Program-made: the position numbers and the translations under genes
DNA from: Avibacterium paragallinarum
Lineage (GTDB): Bacteria; Pseudomonadota; Gammaproteobacteria; Enterobacterales; Pasteurellaceae
NCBI RefSeq assembly: GCF_900450705.1
Contig: NZ_UGHK01000002.1
Coordinates: 1,492,970 to 1,556,969, forward strand
Length of the DNA: 64,000 bases
Direction: 5' to 3'
The notes under the pieces: generated by a model
What the model saw: the letters and a program-made list of their open reading frames with translations, nothing else
The model's database searches: none
Told to the model about the DNA's origin: nothing
In this document: in pieces, positions 48,045 to 57,529 of the stretch
How the letters are laid out: each line of letters opens with the position of its first letter
Numbering within the stretch: the first letter of the stretch is position 1

Positions 48045-48233
48045 ATGTCTCGTGGTCGTCCTAAGTCAGGTTTAACGCGTCAAGAACAGCAAGAAAAAAG
48101 CGATAAAAAACGCGGTGTGCGTTTGGTTGGTTTTAAGTTGAAAGAAGAAACCATTTCACGCTTAGCAGAACTCAGTGAACGCACCGGGAAATCCAAAACC
48201 GCCCTAATTGAAGAGATGATTTGGAATTATTAA
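48045..48233 (+). CDS. Ribbon-helix-helix DNA-binding protein
   Basis: 62 residues from ATG at 48045 with AGAGG upstream. Basic N-terminus (MSRGRPKSGLTRQEQQEKSD) and the RHH core VRLVGFKLKEETISRLAELS ... SKTALIEEMI. Probably a small phage or plasmid-type repressor. A TTAGTA AA TACTAA palindrome at 47780-47793 upstream of the peptide gene is a possible target. Confidence 0.75.
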   Translation: MSRGRPKSGLTRQEQQEKSDKKRGVRLVGFKLKEETISRLAELSERTGKSKTALIEEMIWNY

Positions 48234-48341
48234 TTTACCGTTGTTTTAATCCGAAGTAGGGCGGTTTGTTAACTCTGTTTTTTAACGAGAACAGCAAAAC
48301 TCGCCTTACTTGTTACCACAACTTATAAATTAGGATTTGTT

Positions 48342-48485
48342 ATGTCTAATCAAAAATCATCTCAATCAAAACCACAGCCAGCTCCCACTAAACCAACACA
48401 AACTGTTTATAGAAAACCTGAACCTGTTTTTATTGGTGATAGTGCAGATAAGCCAAGACCTAAAGGAAAGCCAATCTTAGGCTGA
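48342..48485 (+). CDS. Small Pro/Lys-rich protein
   Basis: 47 codons (MSNQKSSQSKPQPAPTKPTQ... KPRPKGKPILG) with TAGGA before the ATG. Low complexity and probably unfolded. The 100 bp in front can form a long imperfect hairpin (GTAGGGCG/CGCCTTAC). Function unknown. Confidence 0.45.
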   Translation: MSNQKSSQSKPQPAPTKPTQTVYRKPEPVFIGDSADKPRPKGKPILG

Positions 48486-48645
48486 TATGCCAACAATAAG
48501 AGCCGTTGCAACAGGTATACTAAACGATAACATTATTGCTTTGTCAGTGTGGCGGCGATATTCATTATTAAGATGAAGTAATTGAATAATATACTGGTTT
48601 GCATTATGTAATTCATATCGCCTTAATATGCCCAGTTTATTTTTA

Positions 48646-49364
48646 GGGGCTGTCCTAGATAACTAGACTAAACTCCCTTTAACCAATTGTTTTAAAATAG
48701 AAATTTGACTTTTTATGTTGCTGTAATTAAAACGCCATTCACATTCCTTTAAATAAAGCTCAAAATGCGCTTTTGGGATACCATTAAATTTGCGTAAATG
48801 GCGTTTTGCTTGGCTTCAAAAATTCTCAATTCCGTTAATGTGGTTATGATTTTCAGCAAAATGTGTGCTGTGATTGATACGAAAATGACTAAATTCACTC
48901 ACATCAAGCACGTCATAACTACGATAATTATCGGTGTAAACAATACTATCAGGCTTTACCTGCTCCCGAATAATGGGTAACAAGGTGGCAGATTGCGTAT
49001 TTGGAACCGCAACGGTATAAACCTTGCCATTGCGCTTGAGAAGCCCGAATACCGCAATTTTCCCTGCCGCACCACGACCACGTTTGCCTTTGCGAGCACC
49101 GCCAAAATAACTTTCATCGGCTTCAATTTCACCTTCAAACATCTCTAAGTGAAGGCTGTTTTGATAGATGAGTTGGCATAAACGATGAAAGTAATATGCG
49201 GCAGTCGTTTTGTTTACATTGACTAACTCTGCTGCTGTCCTTGCAGTAACACCTGCAACAAATAGCTCAATGAGTTTATTTTGTTTGTGCTGACTTAGAC
49301 GACTTTTTCTCATTGGTTCATTCTAACCTAAATAGATTTTTTAGTTGTTATCTAGGACAGCCCC
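48646..49364 (-). mobile_element. IS1595-family (IS1016-like) insertion sequence, second copy
   Basis: 719 bp with terminal inverted repeats GGGGCTGTCCTAGATAAC and its complement. The left flank ends TTTTTA and the right flank begins TAAAAA, which are inverted rather than direct repeats, so no clear 8-bp target duplication is seen. Its sequence differs from the copy at 24669, so the two are not recent duplicates. It marks the end of the prophage remnant. Confidence 0.9.
48663..49313 (-). pseudogene. IS1595-family transposase, second copy, with an in-frame stop
   Basis: 217-codon frame: helix-turn-helix start (LFVAGVTARTAAELVNVNKT), DDE domain (EIEADESYFGGARKGKRGRG, VYTDNYRSYDVL, NHINGIENF). 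TGA at 48818-48816 replaces the Trp codon of GIENFW, and the frame continues SQAKRHLRKFNGIPKAHF to the TAG at 48663. Likely inactive. Confidence 0.85.
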
Positions 49365-49762
49365 TAAAAAAATATCAGCTACCCACCCAAAATTTCTAAA
49401 AATTTATCCGAGATAATGAAAAGAGCGGTGCTTTCTAGCGGTGTTTTTTTCATTTATCTCTCACAAAATAGATCCCAAATCCCACCGCACTTTTAAATGT
49501 AAATACCCCATTCCCCCGTGTAAATTGCCCGAATGAAGATAAAATTTTTGAGAGCCGTAACGCCGAGCGAGAGCAAAGCGAACATCAGGCTTATTTTTCG
49601 TTAAGAAAATTTTATTGAAATGAGGAAAAGCAATTTAGTCGGGTTCCCTTTTCTTTGCTTACTTCCTTTGGGAACGCAAAAGAAAGTAAGTCGCTCAACG
49701 AGCGAAATCCGTTATAGCTACCGAAGAAAAAACTATTCACCCAAACAAAAACAACAGGCTAA
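49365..49762. other. Gap between the IS element and ftsY
   Basis: No gene recognised. It holds an ACCGCACTTTT USS near 49486 and, at 49637-49690, overlapping inverted repeats (GTTCCC/GGGAAC, CTTACTT/AAGTAAG; TTCTTTGCTTACTTCC) of a type repeated in Pasteurellaceae chromosomes near rRNA and other operons, as far as I recall. Confidence 0.4.
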
Positions 49763-49792
49763 TAAAAAAGGGCGAACTATTCCGCTCGCCCT
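49763..49792 (-). terminator. Terminator of ftsY
   Basis: AGGGCGA/TCGCCCT 7-bp stem with 10-nt loop, followed on the minus strand by TTTTTTATT, 23 bp after the ftsY stop. Confidence 0.85.
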
Positions 49793-49814
49793 AAACAAAA
49801 TTTTATCTTCTCAG

Positions 49815-51308
49815 CTATTGAGTTTCCAATTCTTTACTAAATAAAGCCTCAATAAATTCTTCCGCCTGGAATGGGCGGAGGTCTTCAATTTTTTCACCGA
49901 TACCAATATAGCGAATCGGCAATTTAAATTGATCTGCGATGGCGAAAATCACCCCGCCTTTTGCTGTGCCGTCGAGCTTCGTTAAGCTAATGCCCGTTAG
50001 CCCTACGGCTTCGTGGAATAATTTCGCTTGGCTAATGGCGTTTTGCCCTGTACCCGCGTCAAGGGTCAGCATAATTTCGTGCGGTGCGGTTTCATCGTAT
50101 TTTTTCATCACTCGCACGATTTTTTTCAGCTCGTCCATTAAGTTATTTTTATTTTGCAAACGCCCTGCGGTATCGGCGATTAAAATGTCAATATTTCTCG
50201 CCGCGGCTGATTGCATTGCGTCATAAATCACGGAAGCAGAATCCGCCCCCGTGTTTTGAGCGATAACGGGAATATGATTGCGTTCCCCCCACACTTGTAG
50301 CTGTTCTACGGCGGCGGCACGGAAAGTATCCCCAGCGGCTAACATCACCGATTTGCCTTGCATTTGGAATTGACGAGCCAATTTTCCAATGGTGGTGGTT
50401 TTGCCCACGCCATTTACGCCCACCATCAAAATCACATAAGGCTTTTTGCTGCTATCAATTTGCAGCGGTTGTGCAACGGGTTTGATAATGTCCGCAAGCT
50501 CCGCTTTAAGCTGTTGATACAACAAATCTGCTTCTTTTAGCTGTTTGCGGCTGGCGTGTTGAGTTAAATTATTGATAATCTTGGTTGTTGTCGGCATTCC
50601 AATATCGGCGATCAATAACTGTTCTTCCAGCTCTTCAAAAAGATCATCATCAATTTTCTTACCTGAAAATAAGCTCAAAAAGCCCGAACCGATATTCTGT
50701 TTTGTGCGAATTAGCCCTTTCACTAATCGACTGAAAAAGCCCCCTTTACTTGGTTTTTCTTGTTCTGCAGATTGTAGATTTTCTGCTTCACTTTGCTCTG
50801 GCGTGATGTCGGTTTGCGTTAGGCTTTCCGTTTCTTGCTCAAAACCTTGCGGATTTTCCACCGCACTTTGCTCTGGCGTGATTTCGATTTGCGTTAGAGT
50901 TTCCGTTTCTTGCACAAAACCTTGCGGATTTTCTACCGCACTTTGCTCTGAGGAAATTTCAGCTTGCGTTAGAGTTTCCGTTTCTTGCTCAAAACCTTGC
51001 GGGTTTTCTACCGCACTTTGCTCTGGCGTGATATCGGTTTGCGTTACGCTTTCCGTTTCTTGCTCAAAATCTTGCGGATTTTCTACCGCACTTTGCTCTG
51101 GCGTGATGTCGGTTTGCGTTACGCATTCCGTTTCTTGCTCAAAACCTTGTGAATTTTCCACCGCACTTTGTTCTGAGGGGATTTCTGTTTGTGAAACGTT
51201 GCTTTCTTCCGCATTTTCTTGCAATAAACTAGGCTCTACCGCTTCTTCTTCCTTTTTACCTAAGCCAAACCAAGACCAAAATCCGCCTTTTTTATTTTTT
51301 TCTGCCAT
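49815..51308 (-). CDS. ftsY: Signal recognition particle receptor FtsY
   Basis: 497 residues. The acidic N-terminal A domain contains five intact and one degenerate 25-residue repeats (TPEQSAVENPQGFEQETE and similar). The NG domain follows with G1 GVNGVGKTTTIGKLA, DTAGR and TKLDGTAKGG. It docks ribosome-SRP complexes on the inner membrane. The repeat expansion makes the A domain longer than in many homologues. Confidence 0.97.
   Translation of the reverse strand: MAEKNKKGGFWSWFGLGKKEEEAVEPSLLQENAEESNVSQTEIPSEQSAVENSQGFEQETECVTQTDITPEQSAVENPQDFEQETESVTQTDITPEQSAVENPQGFEQETETLTQAEISSEQSAVENPQGFVQETETLTQIEITPEQSAVENPQGFEQETESLTQTDITPEQSEAENLQSAEQEKPSKGGFFSRLVKGLIRTKQNIGSGFLSLFSGKKIDDDLFEELEEQLLIADIGMPTTTKIINNLTQHASRKQLKEADLLYQQLKAELADIIKPVAQPLQIDSSKKPYVILMVGVNGVGKTTTIGKLARQFQMQGKSVMLAAGDTFRAAAVEQLQVWGERNHIPVIAQNTGADSASVIYDAMQSAAARNIDILIADTAGRLQNKNNLMDELKKIVRVMKKYDETAPHEIMLTLDAGTGQNAISQAKLFHEAVGLTGISLTKLDGTAKGGVIFAIADQFKLPIRYIGIGEKIEDLRPFQAEEFIEALFSKELETQ
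50773..51180 (-). repeat. 75-bp tandem repeat inside ftsY, one USS per intact unit
   Basis: ACCGCACTT starts at 50860, 50935, 51010, 51085 and 51160, exactly 75 bp apart; a sixth unit at 50785 has the USS destroyed (TTCACTT). Each unit encodes 25 residues, the USS encoding Gln-Ser-Ala-Val-Glu. Units differ by a few bases. Confidence 0.95.
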
Positions 51309-51463
51309 ATATTACTCACTATGATGAAAACATTACTGATTTTTTGCATTTTATACTACACTATGCCCCTCTTTTTTATTTGATTACTGATAAAATCGGC
51401 TGAAAACACGGCATAATGTTCAGTGAAAAGTTTGCATAGTCTATCATAATTTGGCAAATCCCT

Positions 51464-52072
51464 ATGAAAAAAAATCCAACGCAACGCACAAGCAATGTGT
51501 CATTAGCAAAAGGCGAAGTCCGCATTATTGCGGGGCTTTGGCGTGGTCGAAAATTACCCGTTTTGAATGCTGAGGGCTTACGACCAACGGGCGATCGCGT
51601 GAAAGAAACCCTGTTCAACTGGCTAATGCCCTATATTGTGGGGGCAAATTGTTTAGATTGCTTTGCGGGCAGTGGTTCGCTCGGGCTGGAGGCTCTTTCA
51701 CGTCAAGCAAATCAGGTGATTTTTTTAGAGCTAAATAAGCAGGTAGCAAACCAGCTAAGCAAAAATCTGCAACAATTAAAATGTTCACCGCTGCAAGGGC
51801 AAGTGATTAATCAAAATAGTTTGCAATATTTGCAACAAATGCCACCTAGCCCCCAATTTGATTTGGTTTTTCTCGATCCGCCCTTTCATTTTGATTTGGC
51901 ACAGCAAGCCATTGACGTGTTGGTGCAATATCACTGGCTCAAGCCAGAGGCGTTAATTTATGTGGAAACGGAAAAAAATAAAACCCTGACGATACCCGCC
52001 CATTGGCAATTATTAAAAGAAAAGGCCACAGGGCAAGTGAGTTATTGCTTATATCAGCAAAGCGAACGCTAA
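51464..52072 (+). CDS. rsmD: 16S rRNA (guanine-966-N2)-methyltransferase
   Basis: 202 residues. [33 protein letters not shown], AdoMet motif [16 protein letters not shown] and catalytic LDPPF. Methylates G966 in the small ribosomal subunit. Divergent from ftsY as in many gamma-proteobacteria; its stop overlaps the convergent dprA stop by 4 bp. Confidence 0.96.
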   Translation: MKKNPTQRTSNVSLAKGEVRIIAGLWRGRKLPVLNAEGLRPTGDRVKETLFNWLMPYIVGANCLDCFAGSGSLGLEALSRQANQVIFLELNKQVANQLSKNLQQLKCSPLQGQVINQNSLQYLQQMPPSPQFDLVFLDPPFHFDLAQQAIDVLVQYHWLKPEALIYVETEKNKTLTIPAHWQLLKEKATGQVSYCLYQQSER

Positions 52073-53169
52073 CTTCGCCGATACAGCCCATTTTCACAAA
52101 CCGCTAATTGTTGCAATTCTAAACTTAATAATTGGGTTAATAAGACATCAATCGGCAATGACAAACGGGCTGAAAGTTCATCAAGGCTAATGGGAATGTG
52201 GCTTAATTGAGCGTAAAGTTCGGGATAACTTGGTGGCTCTGAAGTTAGCAGCTCGTTCGCCGACGATGGCGATTTTTGTTCGGTATAATTCGGCGTAACA
52301 TACTGATAATGTGGGATATTTTCTAAAATATCCGTCACGCTCTCCACTAATGTCGCCCCTTGCTTGATGAGCTTATGACAGCCCTCACTAAAGCCATTTT
52401 GAATATTGCCCGGCAAGGCAAAGATCTCACGGTTTTGCTCCAACGCATAACGAGCCGTAATGAGTGAACCGCTCCGCTCGGTGGCTTCAATAATTAGCGT
52501 GCCAAGCGAAAGCCCGCTAATAATACGGTTTCGACGTGGGAAATTCTCCGCAACGGGCGGTTGTGCGGGGAGAAATTCGGAAATCAATGTGCCGTTATGC
52601 TCAATAATTTGCTCAGCCAAACGGCGATGTTTTGCAGGATACACCTTATCCAACCCACTTCCAAGCACTGCCAGCGTTTGCCCTTGAATATCCACCACAG
52701 CTTGATGACAAAATCCGTCGATCCCTAAAGCTAGCCCACTGGTTATCGCAAAGCCCGCAAGACTCAGCTCTGAAGCAAAATACTTCGCCCAATATTCCCC
52801 ATAATTCGAGCAATAACGGCTACCTACTATTGCAATTTGTGGTTGAGAAAGTGCGGTCAAATTTCCTTGCAAAAATAAAATCGGCGGGGCGGAGGGAATT
52901 TGCTTCAGCAAATAAGGGTAATCTTCATCGGTAAAATTAAGCAAAAAATTACCCGCACTTTCCGCCCATTCTAATGCTGGGTCGATGAATTTTCGTTCTG
53001 GGTAAAACCAACGTTGAATTTGCTTTTCTGACCAACCAATCTGTTTAAACGCGTATTCATCATAATCTAAAAGCTGTGTAAGACTAATTTCACCCAGTAT
53101 TTTTTGAATAGTATTTGCTCCAAGTTTAGGAATTTGGAGCAAACGGAGTAACATCTCATTGGTTATCAT
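52069..53169 (-). CDS. dprA: DNA-processing protein DprA
   Basis: 366 residues. N-terminal SAM-like region, Rossmann fold with [33 protein letters not shown] and the [20 protein letters not shown] block, then a C-terminal winged-helix part. Loads RecA on incoming single strands in transformation. A CRP-S site lies 76-97 bp upstream, so induction with competence is expected. Confidence 0.95.
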   Translation of the reverse strand: MITNEMLLRLLQIPKLGANTIQKILGEISLTQLLDYDEYAFKQIGWSEKQIQRWFYPERKFIDPALEWAESAGNFLLNFTDEDYPYLLKQIPSAPPILFLQGNLTALSQPQIAIVGSRYCSNYGEYWAKYFASELSLAGFAITSGLALGIDGFCHQAVVDIQGQTLAVLGSGLDKVYPAKHRRLAEQIIEHNGTLISEFLPAQPPVAENFPRRNRIISGLSLGTLIIEATERSGSLITARYALEQNREIFALPGNIQNGFSEGCHKLIKQGATLVESVTDILENIPHYQYVTPNYTEQKSPSSANELLTSEPPSYPELYAQLSHIPISLDELSARLSLPIDVLLTQLLSLELQQLAVCENGLYRRS

Positions 53170-53244
53170 CGATATTTTAAGCCTTGAACAAATTTGACTA
53201 TATCTTAAAATCGTCGTTGAATTGAATATATTCTTTTATTTTAG

Positions 53245-53266
53245 TTTTGCGAGAAAGATCGCAAAA
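53245..53266 (-). promoter_or_regulatory. CRP-S site upstream of dprA
   Basis: TTTTGCGAG AAAG ATCGCAAAA, a 22-bp palindrome with one mismatch, containing TGCGA N6 TCGCA, the Sxy-dependent CRP site of competence genes. TATATT (53230-53225) on the minus strand can be the -10 box. Confidence 0.85.
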
Positions 53267-53313
53267 TTTAACCAATCTTAGAGAAATACCTATACTATTT
53301 TAAAATAAGGTAT

Positions 53314-53856
53314 TTAATGAATAACATTTGTCTTTTGATTTCTTTTAGGATCTAGTTTCTCCAGCAAGCCTTTATATTTTTCATAACGTATTGCATTTTT
53401 CTCCGCTAACGCACAAAGTACAATATTCTCGTAAGTATCCGCTTGCTGATAATAATTAGGTGTGGCGAGAGCTTGTTCAAATCGTAGATAAGCCTGTTCG
53501 AATTGTCCTTGTTTGCACAAAAAGACGGCATAATTATTAAATACATCGCCTTGTTTATCGTCGAGTTTTAGGGCTTTCAAATACGCATTTTCCGCACGAG
53601 TATTCTCCCCTTGAAGCTGATAAAAATATGCCAACGCTGAATGCACTAAATAATAATTCGGGGCATAAGCCAAGGCTTTATCTAAATTTTGCTTCGCCAG
53701 CCCAAGTTCATTTTGCTCAAGATAGCCAATGCCAAGCTCCACTCTCGCCTTTGCGGCTTGCTGCTTATCAAAGTCTTGCTTATTTAAGGGAGTGGAAACA
53801 CAGGCTACGAGAAAGAGAGAAAAAAGAATGCTTAAGATACATTGATAAATTTTCAT
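53314..53856 (-). CDS. pilF2: Type IV pilus assembly lipoprotein PilF2 (PilW-like)
   Basis: 180 residues. Lipobox LVAC at Cys19 and several TPR repeats (ARVELGIGYLEQNELGLAKQ, NYYLVHSALAYFYQLQGENT). Homologues place and stabilise the PilQ/ComE secretin in the outer membrane. It follows rlmN by 33 bp and is probably in its CRP-S operon, like HI0365-HI0366 in H. influenzae. Confidence 0.9.
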   Translation of the reverse strand: MKIYQCILSILFSLFLVACVSTPLNKQDFDKQQAAKARVELGIGYLEQNELGLAKQNLDKALAYAPNYYLVHSALAYFYQLQGENTRAENAYLKALKLDDKQGDVFNNYAVFLCKQGQFEQAYLRFEQALATPNYYQQADTYENIVLCALAEKNAIRYEKYKGLLEKLDPKRNQKTNVIH

Positions 53857-53889
53857 TTTTTCTCTCCTTATTTTTTGATTGCTCGGGTT

Positions 53890-55059
53890 CTAGTGAACTT
53901 CTACTGCATTAATGGATTGTCCAAAACGCTTTTTCTGTGCCGTGCGTTTAGTGCGGTCAATCACATCGCCTGCAAGCTGTCCGCAGGCAGCATCAATATC
54001 ATCACCTCGGGTTTTACGCACAATCACGGTAAAACCATATTCCATCAACGTTTTTTGGAAGCGATCAATTCGTGTATTTGAACTCTTCGCATAAGGGGCT
54101 TCAGGGAACGGATTCCACGGGATCAGGTTGATCTTACAAGGGGTATTTTTTAACACCTCAGCCAATTGATGTGCGTGTTCTACGCTGTCATTGACGTGAT
54201 CTAACATCACATATTCAATCGTAACCTTGCCGTGATTGGCGTTGGAAACGGATAAATAACGGTTTACCGAATCCATCAACATCTTAATGTTGTATTTCTT
54301 ATTTAGCGGCACGATTTCATCACGCAATTCATCGTTAGGGGCGTGCAACGAAATCGCCAATGCCACATCGATCATTTCACTCAGTTTGTCCAACGCAGGC
54401 ACAACACCTGAGGTGGAAAGGGTAACACGGCGTTTAGACAGCCCATAAGCAAAATCATCAAGCATAATTTCCATTGCCGGCACAACGTTTGCCACGTTTA
54501 ACAATGGCTCGCCCATTCCCATCATCACCACATTGGTAATCGGTCGCACGCCCGTTACGCCAAAATTACCAATAATTTTTGACGCTCGCCACACTTGCCC
54601 GATAATTTCAGCAACAGTTAAATTACGGTTAAATCCTTGCTGGGCGGTAGAACAGAATGTGCAAGCCAAGGCACAGCCCACTTGAGAAGACACGCACAAA
54701 GTCGCCCGATCCGCTTCAGGAATATACACCGTTTCCACCTGCTGATCGCCCACTTGCATTGCCCATTTAATCGTACCATCTGCAGACCGCTGTTCCACTG
54801 CCACTTCAGGGGCTTTGATCTCCGCCACCGCTTTTAATTTTTCGCGTAACTTTTTGTTAATATTGGTCATATTGTCAAAGTTATCTTCACCAAAATGGTA
54901 AATCCATTTGACTAATTGATCCGCTCGAAAGGGTTTCTCTCCCAATTCTTGGAAAAACTCACGCATCTGCTGGCGTGTTAAATTCATTAGATTTACTTTT
55001 TTCTTAGGTTCTGTTGAAGGCACCACGCCCTCTTGCTGGATTGTATTTTGTTGTAACAT
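53890..55059 (-). CDS. rlmN: 23S rRNA/tRNA adenine-C2 methyltransferase
   Basis: 389 residues. Radical-SAM cluster CxxxCxxC in [16 protein letters not shown], preceded by VCVSSQVG, and [20 protein letters not shown] ... CGQLAGDV at the C-terminus with the second catalytic Cys. Methylates A2503 of 23S rRNA and A37 of some tRNAs. First gene of a rlmN-pilF2 unit. Confidence 0.96.
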   Translation of the reverse strand: MLQQNTIQQEGVVPSTEPKKKVNLMNLTRQQMREFFQELGEKPFRADQLVKWIYHFGEDNFDNMTNINKKLREKLKAVAEIKAPEVAVEQRSADGTIKWAMQVGDQQVETVYIPEADRATLCVSSQVGCALACTFCSTAQQGFNRNLTVAEIIGQVWRASKIIGNFGVTGVRPITNVVMMGMGEPLLNVANVVPAMEIMLDDFAYGLSKRRVTLSTSGVVPALDKLSEMIDVALAISLHAPNDELRDEIVPLNKKYNIKMLMDSVNRYLSVSNANHGKVTIEYVMLDHVNDSVEHAHQLAEVLKNTPCKINLIPWNPFPEAPYAKSSNTRIDRFQKTLMEYGFTVIVRKTRGDDIDAACGQLAGDVIDRTKRTAQKKRFGQSINAVEVH

Positions 55060-55266
55060 AAAGCCTCGTTATTACACATTACGGCACTGATATAGCTGTT
55101 TTTTATCTTGCTTGTAAAAGCTAATACACTATAAATTAAAAATTTCTACCGCTAAAAAAATGCGTTGCGATTATACAGAGTTATGCTTGATTAAGCCAGC
55201 AATTTCAACCTAATTTGAATGCCATTTTAGCTAAAAGAAAAATAAAAGAAAAAACCACCGCACTTT

Positions 55267-55288
55267 CTTTGCGATAGCGATCGCAAAA
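55267..55288 (-). promoter_or_regulatory. CRP-S site upstream of rlmN-pilF2
   Basis: CTTTGCGAT AGCG ATCGCAAAA, a 22-bp palindrome with TGCGA N6 TCGCA. It lies 208 bp from the rlmN ATG. A pair of inverted USS (55257 and 55320) flanks it. The rest of 55060-55510 shows no gene. Confidence 0.75.
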
Positions 55289-55385
55289 ATTTTAGAAAAC
55301 ACATAAGATTCAAAAAAACAAAGTGCGGTAGGATTTTTGAAAGTTTCTCACTGGTGATTAACTTACATAAAACAATATAATAAAA

Positions 55386-55406
55386 AGGCGAATTCAATAT
55401 TCGCCT
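55386..55406 (-). terminator. Terminator downstream of perM
   Basis: AGGCGAA/TTCGCCT 7-bp stem, followed on the minus strand by TTTTTATT, about 105 bp after the perM stop. Confidence 0.7.
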
Positions 55407-55510
55407 ATTTTTCATTTCATACTAACTTTAGAAAAGTTAAAACTCATTCTTATACAAATTTCATAAAAAAACTTACCACTTTTTTCTGCTATGTTTTTTA
55501 ATAAAAGCAA

Positions 55511-56563
55511 CTATATTTGCTCTTTAGTTTGTTGGATTTCACCAAGCAATGCGGCATACTTCACCGTATCCGGGCTGGCTTCAAGGGCGATTTTGAGTAC
55601 CATTGTAAGAGGAACGGAGAGGAACATTCCCACCGAGCCGAGCAACCAGCCCCAAAATAAGAGAGAGAGGAACACCACGAGGGTGGAAAGCCCGAGGGTT
55701 TTGCCCATCATTTTAGGTTCTAGCACGTTGCCGATAATCATATTTAGGCTGATAACCCCAACGGTTACGCCTATGCCGGTGAAAAAGCCATTCAGCAATA
55801 AGGCTTGGACAATAATGGGAATGGCGGCGATAATTGAGCCGATATTTGGCACATAATTCAACAAAAAGCTAAGCGTTGCCCATAAAATTGCGTATTGTAC
55901 GCCGAAAATTTTCAGCAGAATGAACACGCCAAAGCCTGTCAAAAGGCTGGTAAGGGTTTTCACGCCGAGATAATCCATCACCCCTTGCAAAATGCGGTCG
56001 ATGTAGCCCTCGTACTGTGCCACTTGGTTCGGTTTGCTGAATGTAACGGCGAATTTATGCTTTGCCGTTGGGGCTTCTAACAGCATAAACAGCACCACTA
56101 GAAACAGTACGAAAACGTTGGTTACCACGCCCGAAAAGCTGAGCAAAAACCCACTGGCGACATTCATTATCATTGCGGGATCAAAATGTTGCATAATTTG
56201 CTGACGCAGATTGTCCAGCGGTAAATGCAAGCCCTGTGTGATCGCGGCAAGATCATTTAAGCGTTGCGAAAGCAATAGGCGATATTGCGGGATCGACTGG
56301 GTAAATTCCCGTGCGGTGCTATTAATGAGGCTGGCGAGGAAGAAAAACACCGTCAGGATCATCAAAAAGAGCAAGGTGAGAGCGAGCCAATGGTGAAGTT
56401 TACGCTCTGTCATAAACTTCACCACAGGCGAGCAAATAATGGCAATGAACAAGGAAAGTAGGAACGGGACGACAATTTCGCTGGCAAGTTTCACCCCTGC
56501 GAAGATAATCACAAGGGCAGACATTGCCATTAATAATTGGCTTAGCGATAAACGTTTATCCAT
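55511..56563 (-). CDS. perM: AI-2E family transporter PerM
   Basis: 350 residues with about eight membrane spans in the AI-2E/PerM pattern (FLLSLFIAIICSPVVKFM at the start, LLNYVPNIGSIIAAIPIIV and a conserved end VGMFLSVPLTMVLKIALE). Putative permease of uncertain substrate. It begins 2 bp after glnB ends, same strand. Confidence 0.9.
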   Translation of the reverse strand: MDKRLSLSQLLMAMSALVIIFAGVKLASEIVVPFLLSLFIAIICSPVVKFMTERKLHHWLALTLLFLMILTVFFFLASLINSTAREFTQSIPQYRLLLSQRLNDLAAITQGLHLPLDNLRQQIMQHFDPAMIMNVASGFLLSFSGVVTNVFVLFLVVLFMLLEAPTAKHKFAVTFSKPNQVAQYEGYIDRILQGVMDYLGVKTLTSLLTGFGVFILLKIFGVQYAILWATLSFLLNYVPNIGSIIAAIPIIVQALLLNGFFTGIGVTVGVISLNMIIGNVLEPKMMGKTLGLSTLVVFLSLLFWGWLLGSVGMFLSVPLTMVLKIALEASPDTVKYAALLGEIQQTKEQI

Positions 56564-56565
56564 TC

Positions 56566-56907
<342 letters not shown>

Positions 56908-56932
56908 TTACCTCGCTTAGTTAGCATTTGGG

Positions 56933-57511
56933 TTAGCGTCTTGCCGATTTCGGTCGGAAACTGGCGATAATTTCGGGGTTGGTGTCAATATAAATGCCGT
57001 CAATCAGTTGTAGGCAATAAGGCACGGCGGCAAAAATGCCTTTCACCAGCACCTTGCCTTGCTCGTCTTTCACCCCCTCAAGGGTTTCTTTGATCGCCTT
57101 TGGTTGCCCTGGTAAGTTTAAAATTAGACTATTTTTGCGGATAACCCCCACTTGACGCGATAAAATCGCTGTTGGCACAAAATGCAAACTCACTTGACGC
57201 ATTTGTTCACCAAAACCTGGCATTTCTCGATCTGCCACAGCAAGGGTGGCATCAGGGGTGACATCACGCTTGGCTGGCCCCGTGCCACCTGTAGTTAAAA
57301 CAAGATGGCAATGATGAACGTCCACTAATTCGCACAAGGTTTGCTCAATGATCGGCTGTTCATCGGGGATTAAACGGCTTTCCACTTCAAAAGGATCAAC
57401 CAAGGCTTGCTCCAGCCATTTTTGTAATTCGGGGATACCTTGATCTTCATACACGCCTTGCGAGGCACGATCCGATACGGAAACTAAGCCAATTTTTAAA
57501 AGTGCGGTCAT
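56933..57511 (-). CDS. mog: Molybdopterin adenylyltransferase
   Basis: 192 residues. KIGLVSVSDRASQGVYEDQG, LVLTTGGTGPAKRDVTPDAT and LPGQPKAIKETLEG are typical of MogA. Adenylylates molybdopterin before molybdenum insertion. A USS (AAAAGTGCGGTC) is at the very start of the coding region. Confidence 0.95.
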   Translation of the reverse strand: MTALLKIGLVSVSDRASQGVYEDQGIPELQKWLEQALVDPFEVESRLIPDEQPIIEQTLCELVDVHHCHLVLTTGGTGPAKRDVTPDATLAVADREMPGFGEQMRQVSLHFVPTAILSRQVGVIRKNSLILNLPGQPKAIKETLEGVKDEQGKVLVKGIFAAVPYCLQLIDGIYIDTNPEIIASFRPKSARR

Positions 57512-57529
57512 TTTTTCCTCTGTTTTTTA

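Noticed and set aside
36595-48645. Integrative conjugative element
   Set aside because: No relaxase, type IV secretion or coupling protein is seen; recT, ssb and Bro-N point to a phage.
50572-51324. 250-codon plus-strand frame opposite ftsY with Cys/Ser repeats
   Set aside because: Its repeats are the reverse reading of the ftsY 75-bp tandem repeat; no ribosome site or known domain.
55227-55415. 62-codon minus-strand frame over the CRP-S site upstream of rlmN
   Set aside because: AT-rich chance frame that covers a regulatory palindrome and a terminator; no ribosome site.
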